DNA of 64,000 nucleotides, from positions 248,001 to 312,000 of the forward strand of contig NZ_WOWS01000003.1 in NCBI RefSeq assembly GCF_009741275.1, read 5' to 3'. Shown one piece after another: positions 26,041-35,326 of the stretch; positions within the stretch are counted from its first letter, which is position 1, and every line of letters begins with the position of its first letter. The notes beneath the pieces were generated by a model that was given only the letters and a program-made list of their open reading frames with translations, was not told where the DNA came from and did no database searches. The DNA is from Winogradskyella endarachnes. Lineage in GTDB: Bacteria; Bacteroidota; Bacteroidia; Flavobacteriales; Flavobacteriaceae. Made by a program: the position numbers and the translations under genes.

Positions 26041-28080
26041 TTGTCAAAATTGAAATTAAAATTAGTTTTTATACTTGCCTTTTATACGTTTTTTGTCTAC
26101 TCTCAAAATAATCAAATTAGCTTAGACAACATTCAGTCTTTGAGGCTAAAATCACAGGATTATGAGTTGCCAATAAATGAGCGAATAAACTATGCTGAAA
26201 AAGCCACTTTATTATCAAAAAGTATAGGAGTTGATTCTACTATTCTATTAAGTCAACGAAACCTTTCTTTGTTATATTTTGAATCTCAAAATTTTGAAAA
26301 ATATAGAAAAATAAACTTCAAAAATCTCAACCTCTCTCAAAAGTTAAATGATACAACTGCAATAGCTGTAGCTAATTTTAATCTTGGATCATATTTTAAA
26401 ATCCAAGTTCAGAATGATAGTGCATATTATTATTACAAAAATGCATTAGAACTTTACTCTCAACTAGGCGAAATAAAACAACAAGCTTATTTACATTATC
26501 AAATTGCAGATATTCAGGATACTGAGAGAGACTATATAGGTAGTGAGGTTAATGCGATTAAATCAATTAAATTAATTGAAAAACTTCCTATTTCAGAATC
26601 TAACTTAGATGCATTATGGGACTCTTATAATTTATTAGGAATTATATCCCAAAATTTGAATAGATTTACGACTTCGTTAGAATATCATATAAAAGCGTAT
26701 TCTATTGCTGATGCGATGATTGATGGTGATTACAATATAGCATTATCTATTAATAATCAGGCAGGTGTTTATCGTGAGTTAATGGAATATGATAAAGCAT
26801 TGGAGTTGTATTTAAGTCTAATTGAATTAAGAAATCAATTTGAATCTTATGACCCAACTTTTTATCCCTTAATTATTGATAATATCGCTTATACAAAAGT
26901 TTTGGCTGGTCATAAAGATTATAGTGAGATAAGTGAAATGTTATATGAGGCATATGAAATAAGTAATAATTTACAAGATGATATTACTAAATTAGCTGTA
27001 ACTATAGACTTATCTAAGTTTTACAGACATTTAAAAGTTAAAGACTCTACGTTAAAGTATGCAACCAAATCATACAACTTATCAAAAAAGATTTCATCGA
27101 ATGATATTCTACTCGAATCTATGCTATTACTGTCTGAACTTAACGAAGGAAATAGTGGTAAAAAATATTTAAAAGAACATATTCAATTAACTGATAGTCT
27201 TTTGCAAGTTGAACGCAACGTAAGGAATAAATTTGCAAGAATTGAACTAGAAACTGATCAATTAGAAGCCGAAAACAAACAAATATCCAAAGAAAATGTG
27301 TACTTACTAATAGTTTCCATAGGGCTTCTGTTAACTGCAATACTTACTTATTTATTCATTTCTCAGCGAGCAAAAAATAGAAAACTACAACTTTTGCAAG
27401 TTCAGCAAAAGGCTAACGAGGATATTTATAACCTAATGTTGGGTCAACAAGATAAGGTTGATGAAGCGAGAGCAAAAGAAAAAATAAGAATATCTAAAGA
27501 ATTACACGATGGTGTTTTAGGTGGTCTGTTTGGAGTTCGATTAAGTTTAGATAGCATAAATTTTAACGAAGGTAAAGAGGCTATGATGACTCGAGCTAAA
27601 TACATTGGTCAGCTTCAAAATATAGAGCAAGAAATCCGTAAAATATCGCACGAGTTAAATACAGATTTTGTGTCTGGATCCGGTTTTATAGATATCGTTT
27701 CAGAACTTGTAGAGAGGCAAGCTGTAGCTTATGGTTTGGAGCAAGAATTTAATTTTTCGGATGATATTAATTGGGATTTTGTTTCTAATAAAACCAAAAT
27801 AAATATTTATAGAATCATCCAAGAGTCCATGCAAAACATCTATAAACACGCCAATGCAAATTCCATAAAAATTAGCATTTCTTTAGAAAAAGACTTAATT
27901 TGCTTGGATATCATTGATGACGGTAAAGGCTTTGATATCTCCAAGAGTAAAAAAGGCATTGGACTTAAAAATATGAAGTCTCGTGTAGATGATATTGACG
28001 GAGAAATTACATGGAAATCTTTACCTAATAATGGTACAACAGTTAAAGTGAAAATTCCCTACACAGAAATAAATAAATAA
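26041..28080 (+). CDS. TPR-containing histidine kinase (HisKA_3 type)
   Basis: A 679-residue sensor. A signal peptide begins at TTG 26041 (MSKLKLKLVFILAFYTFFVYSQ in two blocks) and several tetratricopeptide repeats follow (about residues 80-400, e.g. IAVANFNLGSYFKIQ). Then come a coiled coil, one transmembrane helix (about 422-442) and a second coiled coil. The HisKA_3 dimerization helix has phospho-His in KIRISKELHDGVLGGL (about residue 490). The HATPase ends with GKGFDISKSKKGIGLKNMKSR. The TPR sensor lies in the periplasm. It is paired with the LuxR-like regulator 89 bp downstream. A start codon slightly downstream cannot be excluded. Confidence 0.88.
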   Translation: MSKLKLKLVFILAFYTFFVYSQNNQISLDNIQSLRLKSQDYELPINERINYAEKATLLSKSIGVDSTILLSQRNLSLLYFESQNFEKYRKINFKNLNLSQKLNDTTAIAVANFNLGSYFKIQVQNDSAYYYYKNALELYSQLGEIKQQAYLHYQIADIQDTERDYIGSEVNAIKSIKLIEKLPISESNLDALWDSYNLLGIISQNLNRFTTSLEYHIKAYSIADAMIDGDYNIALSINNQAGVYRELMEYDKALELYLSLIELRNQFESYDPTFYPLIIDNIAYTKVLAGHKDYSEISEMLYEAYEISNNLQDDITKLAVTIDLSKFYRHLKVKDSTLKYATKSYNLSKKISSNDILLESMLLLSELNEGNSGKKYLKEHIQLTDSLLQVERNVRNKFARIELETDQLEAENKQISKENVYLLIVSIGLLLTAILTYLFISQRAKNRKLQLLQVQQKANEDIYNLMLGQQDKVDEARAKEKIRISKELHDGVLGGLFGVRLSLDSINFNEGKEAMMTRAKYIGQLQNIEQEIRKISHELNTDFVSGSGFIDIVSELVERQAVAYGLEQEFNFSDDINWDFVSNKTKINIYRIIQESMQNIYKHANANSIKISISLEKDLICLDIIDDGKGFDISKSKKGIGLKNMKSRVDDIDGEITWKSLPNNGTTVKVKIPYTEINK

Positions 28081-28169
28081 TTTTAAAATCTGTTGTTTTT
28101 AATGATAATTATTAAAAATTAGTACGAATACAATCGTGTTAATTCCCAAAAACCAATAAAAAAAGCCGC

Positions 28170-28838
28170 ATGAATCACATCAACATTTTAATGGTAGATG
28201 ACCACCCAATTATTATAGAAGGCTATCAAAATGTATTAATGGCAACTAAGCGAGAGGATCAAACGCTTCATATTGAAACGGCTAATAATTGTGATGAAGC
28301 GGCAATAATGATTGAGCGTGCTTCAAAAAAATACCCTTACCATGTGTGTTTCTTCGATATTAGTTTGCCAGGATCAGAGGATGGTAAATATACTTCTGGA
28401 GAAGATTTAGCATTGTTGGCTAAAGAATTAATGCCAAGATGTAAAATTGTAATCCTTACCATGTTTAACGAATCGTATAGAATTCATAATATCATTAAAG
28501 AAATTGATCCAGATGGTTTTCTAATTAAAAGTGATTTAACATCTATGGAATTGGCAGATGGTTTTCAGCAAATTATAAAGTCACCACCATATTACAGTTC
28601 TACGGTTAGTAATTATTTAAAGAAAACAATTTCTAGTGATATTTACATTGATGATATCAATAGAAAAATATTACACTTGCTGTCTCAAGGTATTAAAACT
28701 AAAAACTTAAGTGAATATGTTAGCATTTCTAAAAGTGCTATAGAAAAACGAAAAAAACACCTAAAATTATTATTTTCAGTTGAAGATGGAAAAGATGAGA
28801 CCTTACTAAAAGAAGCTAGAGAAAAAGGGTATTTATAA
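28170..28838 (+). CDS. Response regulator with NarL/LuxR-like output
   Basis: A 222-residue regulator. The receiver domain has the acidic pair MVDDHP (residues 8-12), phospho-acceptor Asp63 in CFFDISLPG, and the conserved Thr/Lys region KIVILTM...LIKSDL. A C-terminal helix-turn-helix follows (about residues 165-205, ILHLLSQGIKTKNLSEYVSI), NarL-like in placement. It is the likely partner of the TPR kinase just upstream. Paired direct repeats downstream (28911-28945) might be one of its targets. Confidence 0.87.
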   Translation: MNHINILMVDDHPIIIEGYQNVLMATKREDQTLHIETANNCDEAAIMIERASKKYPYHVCFFDISLPGSEDGKYTSGEDLALLAKELMPRCKIVILTMFNESYRIHNIIKEIDPDGFLIKSDLTSMELADGFQQIIKSPPYYSSTVSNYLKKTISSDIYIDDINRKILHLLSQGIKTKNLSEYVSISKSAIEKRKKHLKLLFSVEDGKDETLLKEAREKGYL

Positions 28839-28910
28839 CATTTGTAATTAAAACAGTACTTTTTTTAGATTAATTTATATGCTTTAACCCACCGTAAAAT
28901 AAGGAAAGTA

Positions 28911-28945
28911 CGGTTTTACCACAGTAAGTGTGCGGTTTTACCACA
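28911..28945. promoter_or_regulatory. Direct repeat CGGTTTTACCACA x2, 22 bp apart
   Basis: Exact 13-bp repeats at 28911-28923 and 28933-28945, two helical turns apart, between the response regulator gene and the terminator at 29037. They are spaced like an operator for a dimeric activator, but no obvious gene follows. Confidence 0.4.
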
Positions 28946-29036
28946 ACAAAAAATGGTTGTACTTATATATTTTTATCCCATCAACAATAGTTAATTAATC
29001 CCTCATTAAGTAATTGTTGAATTAATAGCAAGAAGA

Positions 29037-29070
29037 TTAAACCTAGTTACTTTTGTAGCTAGGTTTTTTT
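29037..29070 (+). terminator. Rho-independent terminator
   Basis: AAACCTAGTTAC, TTTT loop and GTAGCTAGGTTT form a stem with one mismatch, followed by a T-run. It ends the kinase/regulator operon or a short RNA downstream of it. Confidence 0.8.
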
Positions 29071-29095
29071 GTTCTTATCTAATTTATTAGGTAAA

Positions 29096-29593
29096 CTAAT
29101 ACCATGTTGTATTATGTTCTGATAGTTTTACAATAAAAAACCCGAAGTATACAATTGCGACAATAAACTTCATAAAAGTTGAAGCAATAAAGCCTAAAAA
29201 CGAACCGAATGCGGCTTTTAATGCTTTGTCTATATCGTTTCTGTGAAGCATTTCACCTATAAGCGCACCAATAAAAGGGCCAATAATTATTCCGAAAGGA
29301 ATAGGAGATAAGAGTCCTACAATTAATCCAAGCGTTGTGCCAATCATTCCGGCTTTGCTTCCTCCAAAACGTTTTGTGCCAATTGCTGGGATAATATAAT
29401 CTAAGACATAAATAAAAATGGCGAAGATAAGAGTCACAATTAAAAACGTCTGACTCATTTCTATACCATCAGTAAAATGCAGCACTAAAAGTCCTGCCCA
29501 ACTGGTAAGAGGTCCAGGTAAAACTGGCAGAAAGCTGCCTACAATGCCTAAAACCATTAAAAGTAGTGCTACGAGCACCAAAAATATTTCCAT
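29096..29593 (-). CDS. DUF456 family membrane protein
   Basis: A 165-residue integral membrane protein. It is Gly-rich with four to five helices and the DUF456 pattern: GIVGSFLPVLPGPLTSWAG near residue 17, GGSKAGMIGTTLGLIVG in the middle, GALIGEM near residue 111. Function is not known. It stands alone between a terminator and the BlaI-type promoter region. Confidence 0.82.
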   Translation of the reverse strand: MEIFLVLVALLLMVLGIVGSFLPVLPGPLTSWAGLLVLHFTDGIEMSQTFLIVTLIFAIFIYVLDYIIPAIGTKRFGGSKAGMIGTTLGLIVGLLSPIPFGIIIGPFIGALIGEMLHRNDIDKALKAAFGSFLGFIASTFMKFIVAIVYFGFFIVKLSEHNTTWY

Positions 29594-29651
29594 ATTAATA
29601 CGTTGTTATTTACCAATAAGACGCAATAAACAGACCAAAGTTACAATTTGT

Positions 29652-29716
29652 AACTAAAAAATTAGTTTCAACTAAATATTTAGTTATATTTGTTTTATTC
29701 AACTAAAAACTTAGTT
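29652..29716. promoter_or_regulatory. Three BlaI-type operators around a promoter
   Basis: AACTAA-N4-TTAGTT palindromes occur at 29652-29667, 29670-29685 and 29701-29716. The -7 box TATATTTG (29685-29692) starts at the last base of the second operator and lies before the third, so a bound repressor would block RNA polymerase. They stand immediately before the BlaI-family gene, implying autorepression. Confidence 0.75.
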
Positions 29717-29718
29717 CC

Positions 29719-30078
29719 ATGAAACAACTTACAAAAGCAGAAGAGGAAATAATGCAAGCCTTATGGAAACTGCAAATGGCAAATGTAAAAACCATTATTG
29801 ATATTTTACCAGAGCCAAAACCAGCTTATAATACCGTTTCTACCATAGTTAGGATTTTAGAAACTAAAGGCTTTGTAGATTATGAAAAACAGGGTAAAGG
29901 TCATGTGTATTTTCCGTTAGTTGCCAAAGAAGCATATAGTAATCAATCAATCAATAAATTAGTAGATAATTACTTTCAAGGATCTTTTAAAAGTATGGTG
30001 TCCTTTTTTGTACAAAAGAATGATGTAGACGTCAAAGACATAGAAACCTTAATAGATGAAATTAATAAAAACAAATAA
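29719..30078 (+). CDS. BlaI/MecI/CopY-family repressor
   Basis: A 119-residue winged-helix repressor. It opens MKQLTKAEEEIMQALWKL, has the recognition region PAYNTVSTIVRILETKGFVDYEKQG (described in two parts), and ends with a C-terminal dimerization helix. BlaI-type proteins are inactivated when a partner M56 membrane protease senses a signal; here such a protease is encoded 2 bp downstream. Three matching operators lie at its own promoter. No beta-lactamase is nearby, so the signal is probably envelope stress rather than antibiotic (inference). Confidence 0.92.
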   Translation: MKQLTKAEEEIMQALWKLQMANVKTIIDILPEPKPAYNTVSTIVRILETKGFVDYEKQGKGHVYFPLVAKEAYSNQSINKLVDNYFQGSFKSMVSFFVQKNDVDVKDIETLIDEINKNK

Positions 30079-30080
30079 TT

Positions 30081-32318
30081 ATGTTGTATTCTATTCTTCA
30101 AATTATAGCAATTCAGGCCTTGTTTTTATTGGTATATGATTTATTTCTAAAGCGCGAAACCTTCTTTAATTATAATAGAGCCTATTTAATAATCACCTCT
30201 ATATTATCATTGGTATTACCATTTGTTAAATTTCCGGCGTTAAAAACTATGGCCACAAAAGATATGGTCATTAGATTACCAGAAGTTTTTATAGGTACAA
30301 AATCGCCAACAAATTACGATATACAAATTGCTGAGCAAGCAGGTATTATTATAGAGCAACCACAACCACCAATTTGGCAAATAATTGCCATTACAGGTAT
30401 TGCAGTTGCATCGTTGATTTTTTTCGCAAAAATCGCAAAAATTTATTGGTTAAAACATAGAAACCCAAAACGTTGGCAAGGCAATGTGTTAATTGTAAAC
30501 TTAATAAAAAGTAGTGCAGCATTTTCGTTCTTTAATACTATATTTTTAGGAGAACATATTTTAGATTCTGAAAAACCAACCATTTACAAACACGAGTTGG
30601 TACATATTAAAGAATTTCATACCATAGATTTATTGTTTTTTGAAGTATTAAGAATCATATTCTGGTTTAATCCGTTAGTCTATATCTATCAAAATAGAAT
30701 AAAAGAACTGCACGAATATATAGCCGATGCCAAAGCTGTAAAACAAACCGGAAAATCTGAATATTATACCAGTTTGCTCAACCAAGTATTAGACGTTAAT
30801 CATGTCTCATTTACCAATACTTTTTTCAACAAATCATTAATCAAAAAACGAATCGTTATGTTACAAAAATCAAAATCAAAACAACTTAATTTAGTTAAGT
30901 ATGCCTTACTGATTCCTATGGTATTTGCCATGTTAATTTATACGTCTACAGAAGTTAGAGCTCAGAAAAAAGATGAAGTAAAACATAAAGTATATCAAGA
31001 ATTGACAGATACGGAATTAATTGAAAAGTATTATGATGAGATTGTTGCTATGAAGAATAATGGTGCAACGTTTATGGAAATTATGGAGTTTGCAGGTTTT
31101 TCTGAAAAGAATAAAGAGCAATATATGCTTTCAAGAACAGAATTTTTAAAAATGAAAGCCTATTTTGAATATATAGCTGATGGCATTTTAGAAAAAAAGT
31201 TAGCAGAAGGAAGTTTAACAGAAAAGGATATCGAATCTTCGGAACGTTTAAGGCTAAATAAATTTAAAAATTACGAAGAATTTAAAGCTTTTAAAAATAC
31301 AAAAGAAGAAAAAGAACGTTGGGAATCAGATACAGAAGGTGGTGTTTTAAAACTTTTTGTTAACGATGTAGCTAACAAAACAGAAGAAGAAACAAAACGC
31401 TATAATGGTTTGTTGAAGCAACTAGAAAATGACAATTACTTTAATGAGCTAGTGGTTACAGATGGAAAATCAACATTAGTTTTAGACTCATATGTTTCAA
31501 ATGATGGCGAAGAAATTATAAAAGAAGAGGTAGAGGTTTTAGAAGTACCTTTTTCAGTAGTAGAGGAAACACCAACAACAGTAGACTGTAAAGATTTAGA
31601 AAGCACTAAAGAACGAAAAAAATGTTTTAATGCTTTTGTAAACAAACATATAGGCAAAAACTTTAATACAAGTATAGCAGATAGCTTATCGCCTGGTAAA
31701 AAACGGATTTTTGTTCAATTTAAAATAGATAAAGAAGGGAAAGTAGGTCATATTGTTGCTAGAGGTCCTAGCAAAGCATTAGAAGAAGAAGCAAAACGTG
31801 TTGTGGCAACATTACCGCAATTTGTGCCAGGTAAACAAAAAGGCGAAGCTGTAGTGGTTCCATTTTCTATTCCTATTGTTTTTGAAGTGAAGGGAGACAA
31901 TAATACTAAAGATAATCAATCCTCAGATAATGGAGAGTTAATTTACATTCCATTTAATAAAGTGGATTCTCCAGCAGTTTTTCCAGACTGTAATTCAATT
32001 TCAGATACAACAGAACAACGTGATTGCACAGTGAACGCTATTAATAAATTTATTGTTCAAAAATTTAATATGAGTGCTCATAAATTCACCAATTTAGCTG
32101 CTGGTAGGAAACGAATTTATGCTCATTTTATAATTGATGAATTTGGTAATGTTACAAATATAGAGGCGAAAAGTGCACATCCTGAATTAGATGAAGAAGC
32201 AAACAGAGTTATAGCATTACTTCCTCAATTTACACCAGCAAAACATAAAGGTAAAGCTATAGATGTACGTTATTCATTACCAATAATGCTTCAATTTGTT
32301 GGAAACAAAACAGACTAA
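30081..32318 (+). CDS. M56 (BlaR1/MecR1-like) membrane metalloprotease with two TonB-C-like domains
   Basis: A 745-residue protein. Membrane helices lie in the first ~130 residues, then the zinc-protease motif KHELVHIKEFH (about residues 170-180, HExxH as HELVH) with a distal FNPLVY/ELHEYIAD segment. A further helix follows near residue 275-292. A long, charged extracytoplasmic part ends with two related TonB-C-like domains (about 520-620 and 640-745), each with a Cys pair followed by a KR-I-x-x-x-F strand. It senses and cleaves, relieving repression by the BlaI-type protein. The TonB-C repeats, absent from classical BlaR1, are usual in Bacteroidota members. Confidence 0.88.
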   Translation: MLYSILQIIAIQALFLLVYDLFLKRETFFNYNRAYLIITSILSLVLPFVKFPALKTMATKDMVIRLPEVFIGTKSPTNYDIQIAEQAGIIIEQPQPPIWQIIAITGIAVASLIFFAKIAKIYWLKHRNPKRWQGNVLIVNLIKSSAAFSFFNTIFLGEHILDSEKPTIYKHELVHIKEFHTIDLLFFEVLRIIFWFNPLVYIYQNRIKELHEYIADAKAVKQTGKSEYYTSLLNQVLDVNHVSFTNTFFNKSLIKKRIVMLQKSKSKQLNLVKYALLIPMVFAMLIYTSTEVRAQKKDEVKHKVYQELTDTELIEKYYDEIVAMKNNGATFMEIMEFAGFSEKNKEQYMLSRTEFLKMKAYFEYIADGILEKKLAEGSLTEKDIESSERLRLNKFKNYEEFKAFKNTKEEKERWESDTEGGVLKLFVNDVANKTEEETKRYNGLLKQLENDNYFNELVVTDGKSTLVLDSYVSNDGEEIIKEEVEVLEVPFSVVEETPTTVDCKDLESTKERKKCFNAFVNKHIGKNFNTSIADSLSPGKKRIFVQFKIDKEGKVGHIVARGPSKALEEEAKRVVATLPQFVPGKQKGEAVVVPFSIPIVFEVKGDNNTKDNQSSDNGELIYIPFNKVDSPAVFPDCNSISDTTEQRDCTVNAINKFIVQKFNMSAHKFTNLAAGRKRIYAHFIIDEFGNVTNIEAKSAHPELDEEANRVIALLPQFTPAKHKGKAIDVRYSLPIMLQFVGNKTD

Positions 32319-32330
32319 ATATCAGCGCTT

Positions 32331-33461
32331 ATGAAATATTATTTATGGCTTTTTTATATGGTAATGAGTTGCTCTATACTTGCTCAAAACACAAAAGCGA
32401 AAGCAGACAATTTTTATAGCAATGGTAAGTTCTCTAAAGCTATTGAAACGTATAAATCATTAGAAGATTTAGATAACGTTTATGACGATATTGCAAAAGC
32501 TTATATAGCCATTGGTAATTATGAAAAAGCTTTAGATTTTTATCAAAAAGCAGTAGAAGCTAATAAAGAGAATCTTTTAATTCAATATGAATATGCTAAA
32601 CTATTAGTAAGATCTAAAAAGTATGCTGAAGCAAATGAATTATTCTCAAGTCTTATAAAAATGGATAGTGTAAATCCTAATTATTACTATGAATTGGGTT
32701 TGGTATTAGAGAAACAAAGAGATACATTGGCTATAGAACAGTTTAATAAAACCTTTAATTTAGATGATACACATCAAAAAGCTATTTTTAAAATTGCGAA
32801 ACAACATTTAATAAAACGGAATTTTAAAGAAGCACATGGTTTTATAGATAAAGGCTTAGAAAATTATGAAAATAATGTTGAGCTTATTAGTCTAAAGGCA
32901 CAAACCTATTATCACCAAGAGTTTTATACACATGCTGTAGTTTGGTTTAATAAACTGTTAGATTTAGGGGAGAAATCAGAATTTATACATGAAAAATTAA
33001 GCCTAAGTTATGCTCAAAATTCAGATTACCAAGATGCTATTTACCACAGAAAACAGGCTTTAAAATACAACCCTTATGATGCTAATGCCATGTATATTAT
33101 TGGTAATTATTATGAGAAAATTAAAGATTATGAACAAGCTGAAAATTATATAAAACAAGCCTTGTTTATAAAAGATCAATCCCTTACAGAAGAATATCAA
33201 ACGCTTGGTACTATTTTAAACCGTCAGAAAAAATATGCGGAAGCAATTAAGGCTTTTAAAAAATCATTAAAAGAAGACCCAAGCAATATGATGTCTGAAT
33301 TCTTTTTATTGAGAACAAAAGACGAATATTATGGCGATTTAGACAGTAAAATAGCCTTGTATGAGCAGTTTATTGAAAAGCATAAGAAAAGTTATTTTAA
33401 AGCTTTTGCAGAAAAACGCTTAAAAGAACTAAAGGACGAAAAATTTCTAGAAAAAAAATAA
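32331..33461 (+). CDS. Exported tetratricopeptide-repeat protein
   Basis: A 376-residue protein with signal peptide (MKYYLWLFYMVMSCSILAQ) and about eight TPR units (for example YEKALDFYQKAVEANKEN near residue 65 and YAEAIKAFKKSLKEDPSN near residue 303). It starts 12 bp after the M56 protease gene and is part of the same operon. It is a scaffold for periplasmic protein interactions; the partner is unknown, though the protease is an obvious candidate. Confidence 0.85.
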   Translation: MKYYLWLFYMVMSCSILAQNTKAKADNFYSNGKFSKAIETYKSLEDLDNVYDDIAKAYIAIGNYEKALDFYQKAVEANKENLLIQYEYAKLLVRSKKYAEANELFSSLIKMDSVNPNYYYELGLVLEKQRDTLAIEQFNKTFNLDDTHQKAIFKIAKQHLIKRNFKEAHGFIDKGLENYENNVELISLKAQTYYHQEFYTHAVVWFNKLLDLGEKSEFIHEKLSLSYAQNSDYQDAIYHRKQALKYNPYDANAMYIIGNYYEKIKDYEQAENYIKQALFIKDQSLTEEYQTLGTILNRQKKYAEAIKAFKKSLKEDPSNMMSEFFLLRTKDEYYGDLDSKIALYEQFIEKHKKSYFKAFAEKRLKELKDEKFLEKK

Positions 33462-33577
33462 AATGTCATTGGTTAATTATAGTTAACAATACTGTCTAAG
33501 TTATTGATTCTAAAAGCGAAGCGTTCTATCTTATTTTTCAATAAATATTCGTACTTTTCGCTATCAGAATTCTATAA

Positions 33578-34054
33578 ATGAACCGAATTGTTTGTCTTTT
33601 AATCTTGCTTTTTGCAACATCTTGCAATTATTTTGAAAAGAAGAAAGTTACTCCCGAAGATATACTTGAGGAAGAGCTGCAAACTTTTAATTGGAATGAT
33701 GTAGATACCTATCCTACATTTACAAGTTGTGAAACCATAACAGCTAAAGAAGAGAGCAAAATATGTTTTCAAAATACATTAATAGCAGGAGTTAATTCCT
33801 ATTTAGAAGCGCAAAAAATAGTTGTTGCTAATGATGTTTTTGATACTATTAAAATGAATATTGTAATTGATAAACAAGGTGTTTTAGAGGTGGATTCTAT
33901 AATTGCACATCCTGAAACACTTAGAGAAATTCCACAAATAGATAGCTTACTTCGCGAAAGCTTAAAAAGCATTCCTAAAATTTTTCCTGCTATTAAAAGA
34001 GGGCAACAAGTAACTACAGTTTTTGAATTGCCTGTTATAGTAAGAATTGATTAG
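33578..34054 (+). CDS. Small lipoprotein with a TonB-C-like domain related to the M56 C-terminus
   Basis: A 158-residue lipoprotein (lipobox ending in Cys about residue 16). Its single domain has the same layout as the repeats in the M56 protease: a DVDTYPTFTSCET lead, second Cys in KICFQNTLI, then IVIDKQGVLEVDSI and a final FELPVIV strand. It is separated from the TPR gene by 116 bp. It looks like a detached paralogue of the protease sensor domain and may compete for or share its ligand. Confidence 0.7.
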   Translation: MNRIVCLLILLFATSCNYFEKKKVTPEDILEEELQTFNWNDVDTYPTFTSCETITAKEESKICFQNTLIAGVNSYLEAQKIVVANDVFDTIKMNIVIDKQGVLEVDSIIAHPETLREIPQIDSLLRESLKSIPKIFPAIKRGQQVTTVFELPVIVRID

Positions 34055-34189
34055 CACTTTATAGAAACGTTTTTGCTACGCTTGCAATAACAACAATAAT
34101 AATCAGAGACATATTAAAAGAGAAGCCTTCTTAATTAGTTTTATCATCATTTTCATATTTAAAATTACAAGACGAAAAACTTTAAAAAT

Positions 34190-35326
34190 TTATTTATTGG
34201 ATGTTCGGCCTTTCCAATTATATGATTTAAAGAGAGATAGTGAGAATACGCTAATATTAAATATGGGATAGATTACGCTAGAAACTATAAAGGATAGTAA
34301 ATACGCTTCTTGTTTATAGAATCTAGAGGTTTTAAAAAGGAGTAGAAAATCAATACAAAATTTAATTACAAAAAGTGTGATGGCAATTTTACTAGATATT
34401 AAATTGGTAAGTACTAAAGGAAGTAATGCCAAACACGTTAAGTTGCCCAAAATAATAATCAAACCTACAATTTTTGTAAACCAACTTTGTAATTGACTCG
34501 TTTTTGAAGCCCAACGCATACGCTGATGAAATAGTGATTTTAAATTTTCTGAAGGATTTGTGGTAACTATAGCTTTCTTAGACTTTAAATAATGAACTTT
34601 ATTAGCGTCATTGTTTAAGAATTTTTCTAGCATAAAAACATCATCTCCACTCGCTATGGCGTCGTTACCTTTAAACCCATTTAAAACATTAAACTGCGAT
34701 TTTAAATAAGCAAAATTGGCACCATTGCAAAGCATAGGTTTTTTAACTCCAAAACTTCCAATAGAAGCACCTTGTAAGCTTAAAAAATCTAAAGTTTGAA
34801 AGCGATTAAAAAAAGATAGTTTGCCATGGTAAGTAACTGGTGCAACAATACAATTGGTGTTGTTTAGTTGTAAAAATTCATCAAAGCTATCTAACCAATA
34901 TGTAGGTAAAATACAGTCTGCATCTGTGGTAATAATCCATGGGTGTTCAGCTATAGAAACGGCTGAGGTAATCGCATCTTTTTTTGGTGAATTTGAGATT
35001 CTATTATTTTCAATAATTTTAATAGCTATTTTAGAAAATAACTTTGTGGTTATTATGTTTTCTATAACCTTAATGGAATTATCTTCAGAATCATCATTAA
35101 CTAAAATAACTTCAAAATGAGATTGAGTATAATTAAGGAGAGCAATAGACTCTAATAATTTTGGAAGATTTTTAGCTTCGTTTCTAAACGGAATGATAAC
35201 AGAGAATTTTGTTTTTGCAGGTAAATCTTGAAGTCTAAATTCTTCTACTTTGTCAAAACCATAAATTAGTATGCTAATTACAAATAAGTAAATAAGGATA
35301 GCGGAAATTGCTAAAATGGTTATCAT
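34190..35326 (-). CDS. Membrane GT2 glycosyltransferase
   Basis: A 378-residue protein with an N-terminal helix (residues 3-22), then a GT-A domain: SVIIPFRNEAKNLPKLL near residue 43, DDSEDNS near residue 77, and TTDADCILP as the metal-binding DxD near residue 131. The Q-x-x-R-W-like motif QRMRWASKT lies near residue 265, and three C-terminal helices follow. Processive-type GT2 enzymes with this layout extend polysaccharides or transfer sugar to lipid carriers. It overlaps by 4 bp the flippase-like gene upstream, suggesting coupled translation. Confidence 0.85.
   Translation of the reverse strand: MITILAISAILIYLFVISILIYGFDKVEEFRLQDLPAKTKFSVIIPFRNEAKNLPKLLESIALLNYTQSHFEVILVNDDSEDNSIKVIENIITTKLFSKIAIKIIENNRISNSPKKDAITSAVSIAEHPWIITTDADCILPTYWLDSFDEFLQLNNTNCIVAPVTYHGKLSFFNRFQTLDFLSLQGASIGSFGVKKPMLCNGANFAYLKSQFNVLNGFKGNDAIASGDDVFMLEKFLNNDANKVHYLKSKKAIVTTNPSENLKSLFHQRMRWASKTSQLQSWFTKIVGLIIILGNLTCLALLPLVLTNLISSKIAITLFVIKFCIDFLLLFKTSRFYKQEAYLLSFIVSSVIYPIFNISVFSLSLFKSYNWKGRTSNK

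Noticed and set aside
31436..31657. Minus-strand ORF inside the M56 protease gene
   Set aside because: Antisense shadow without independent signals.
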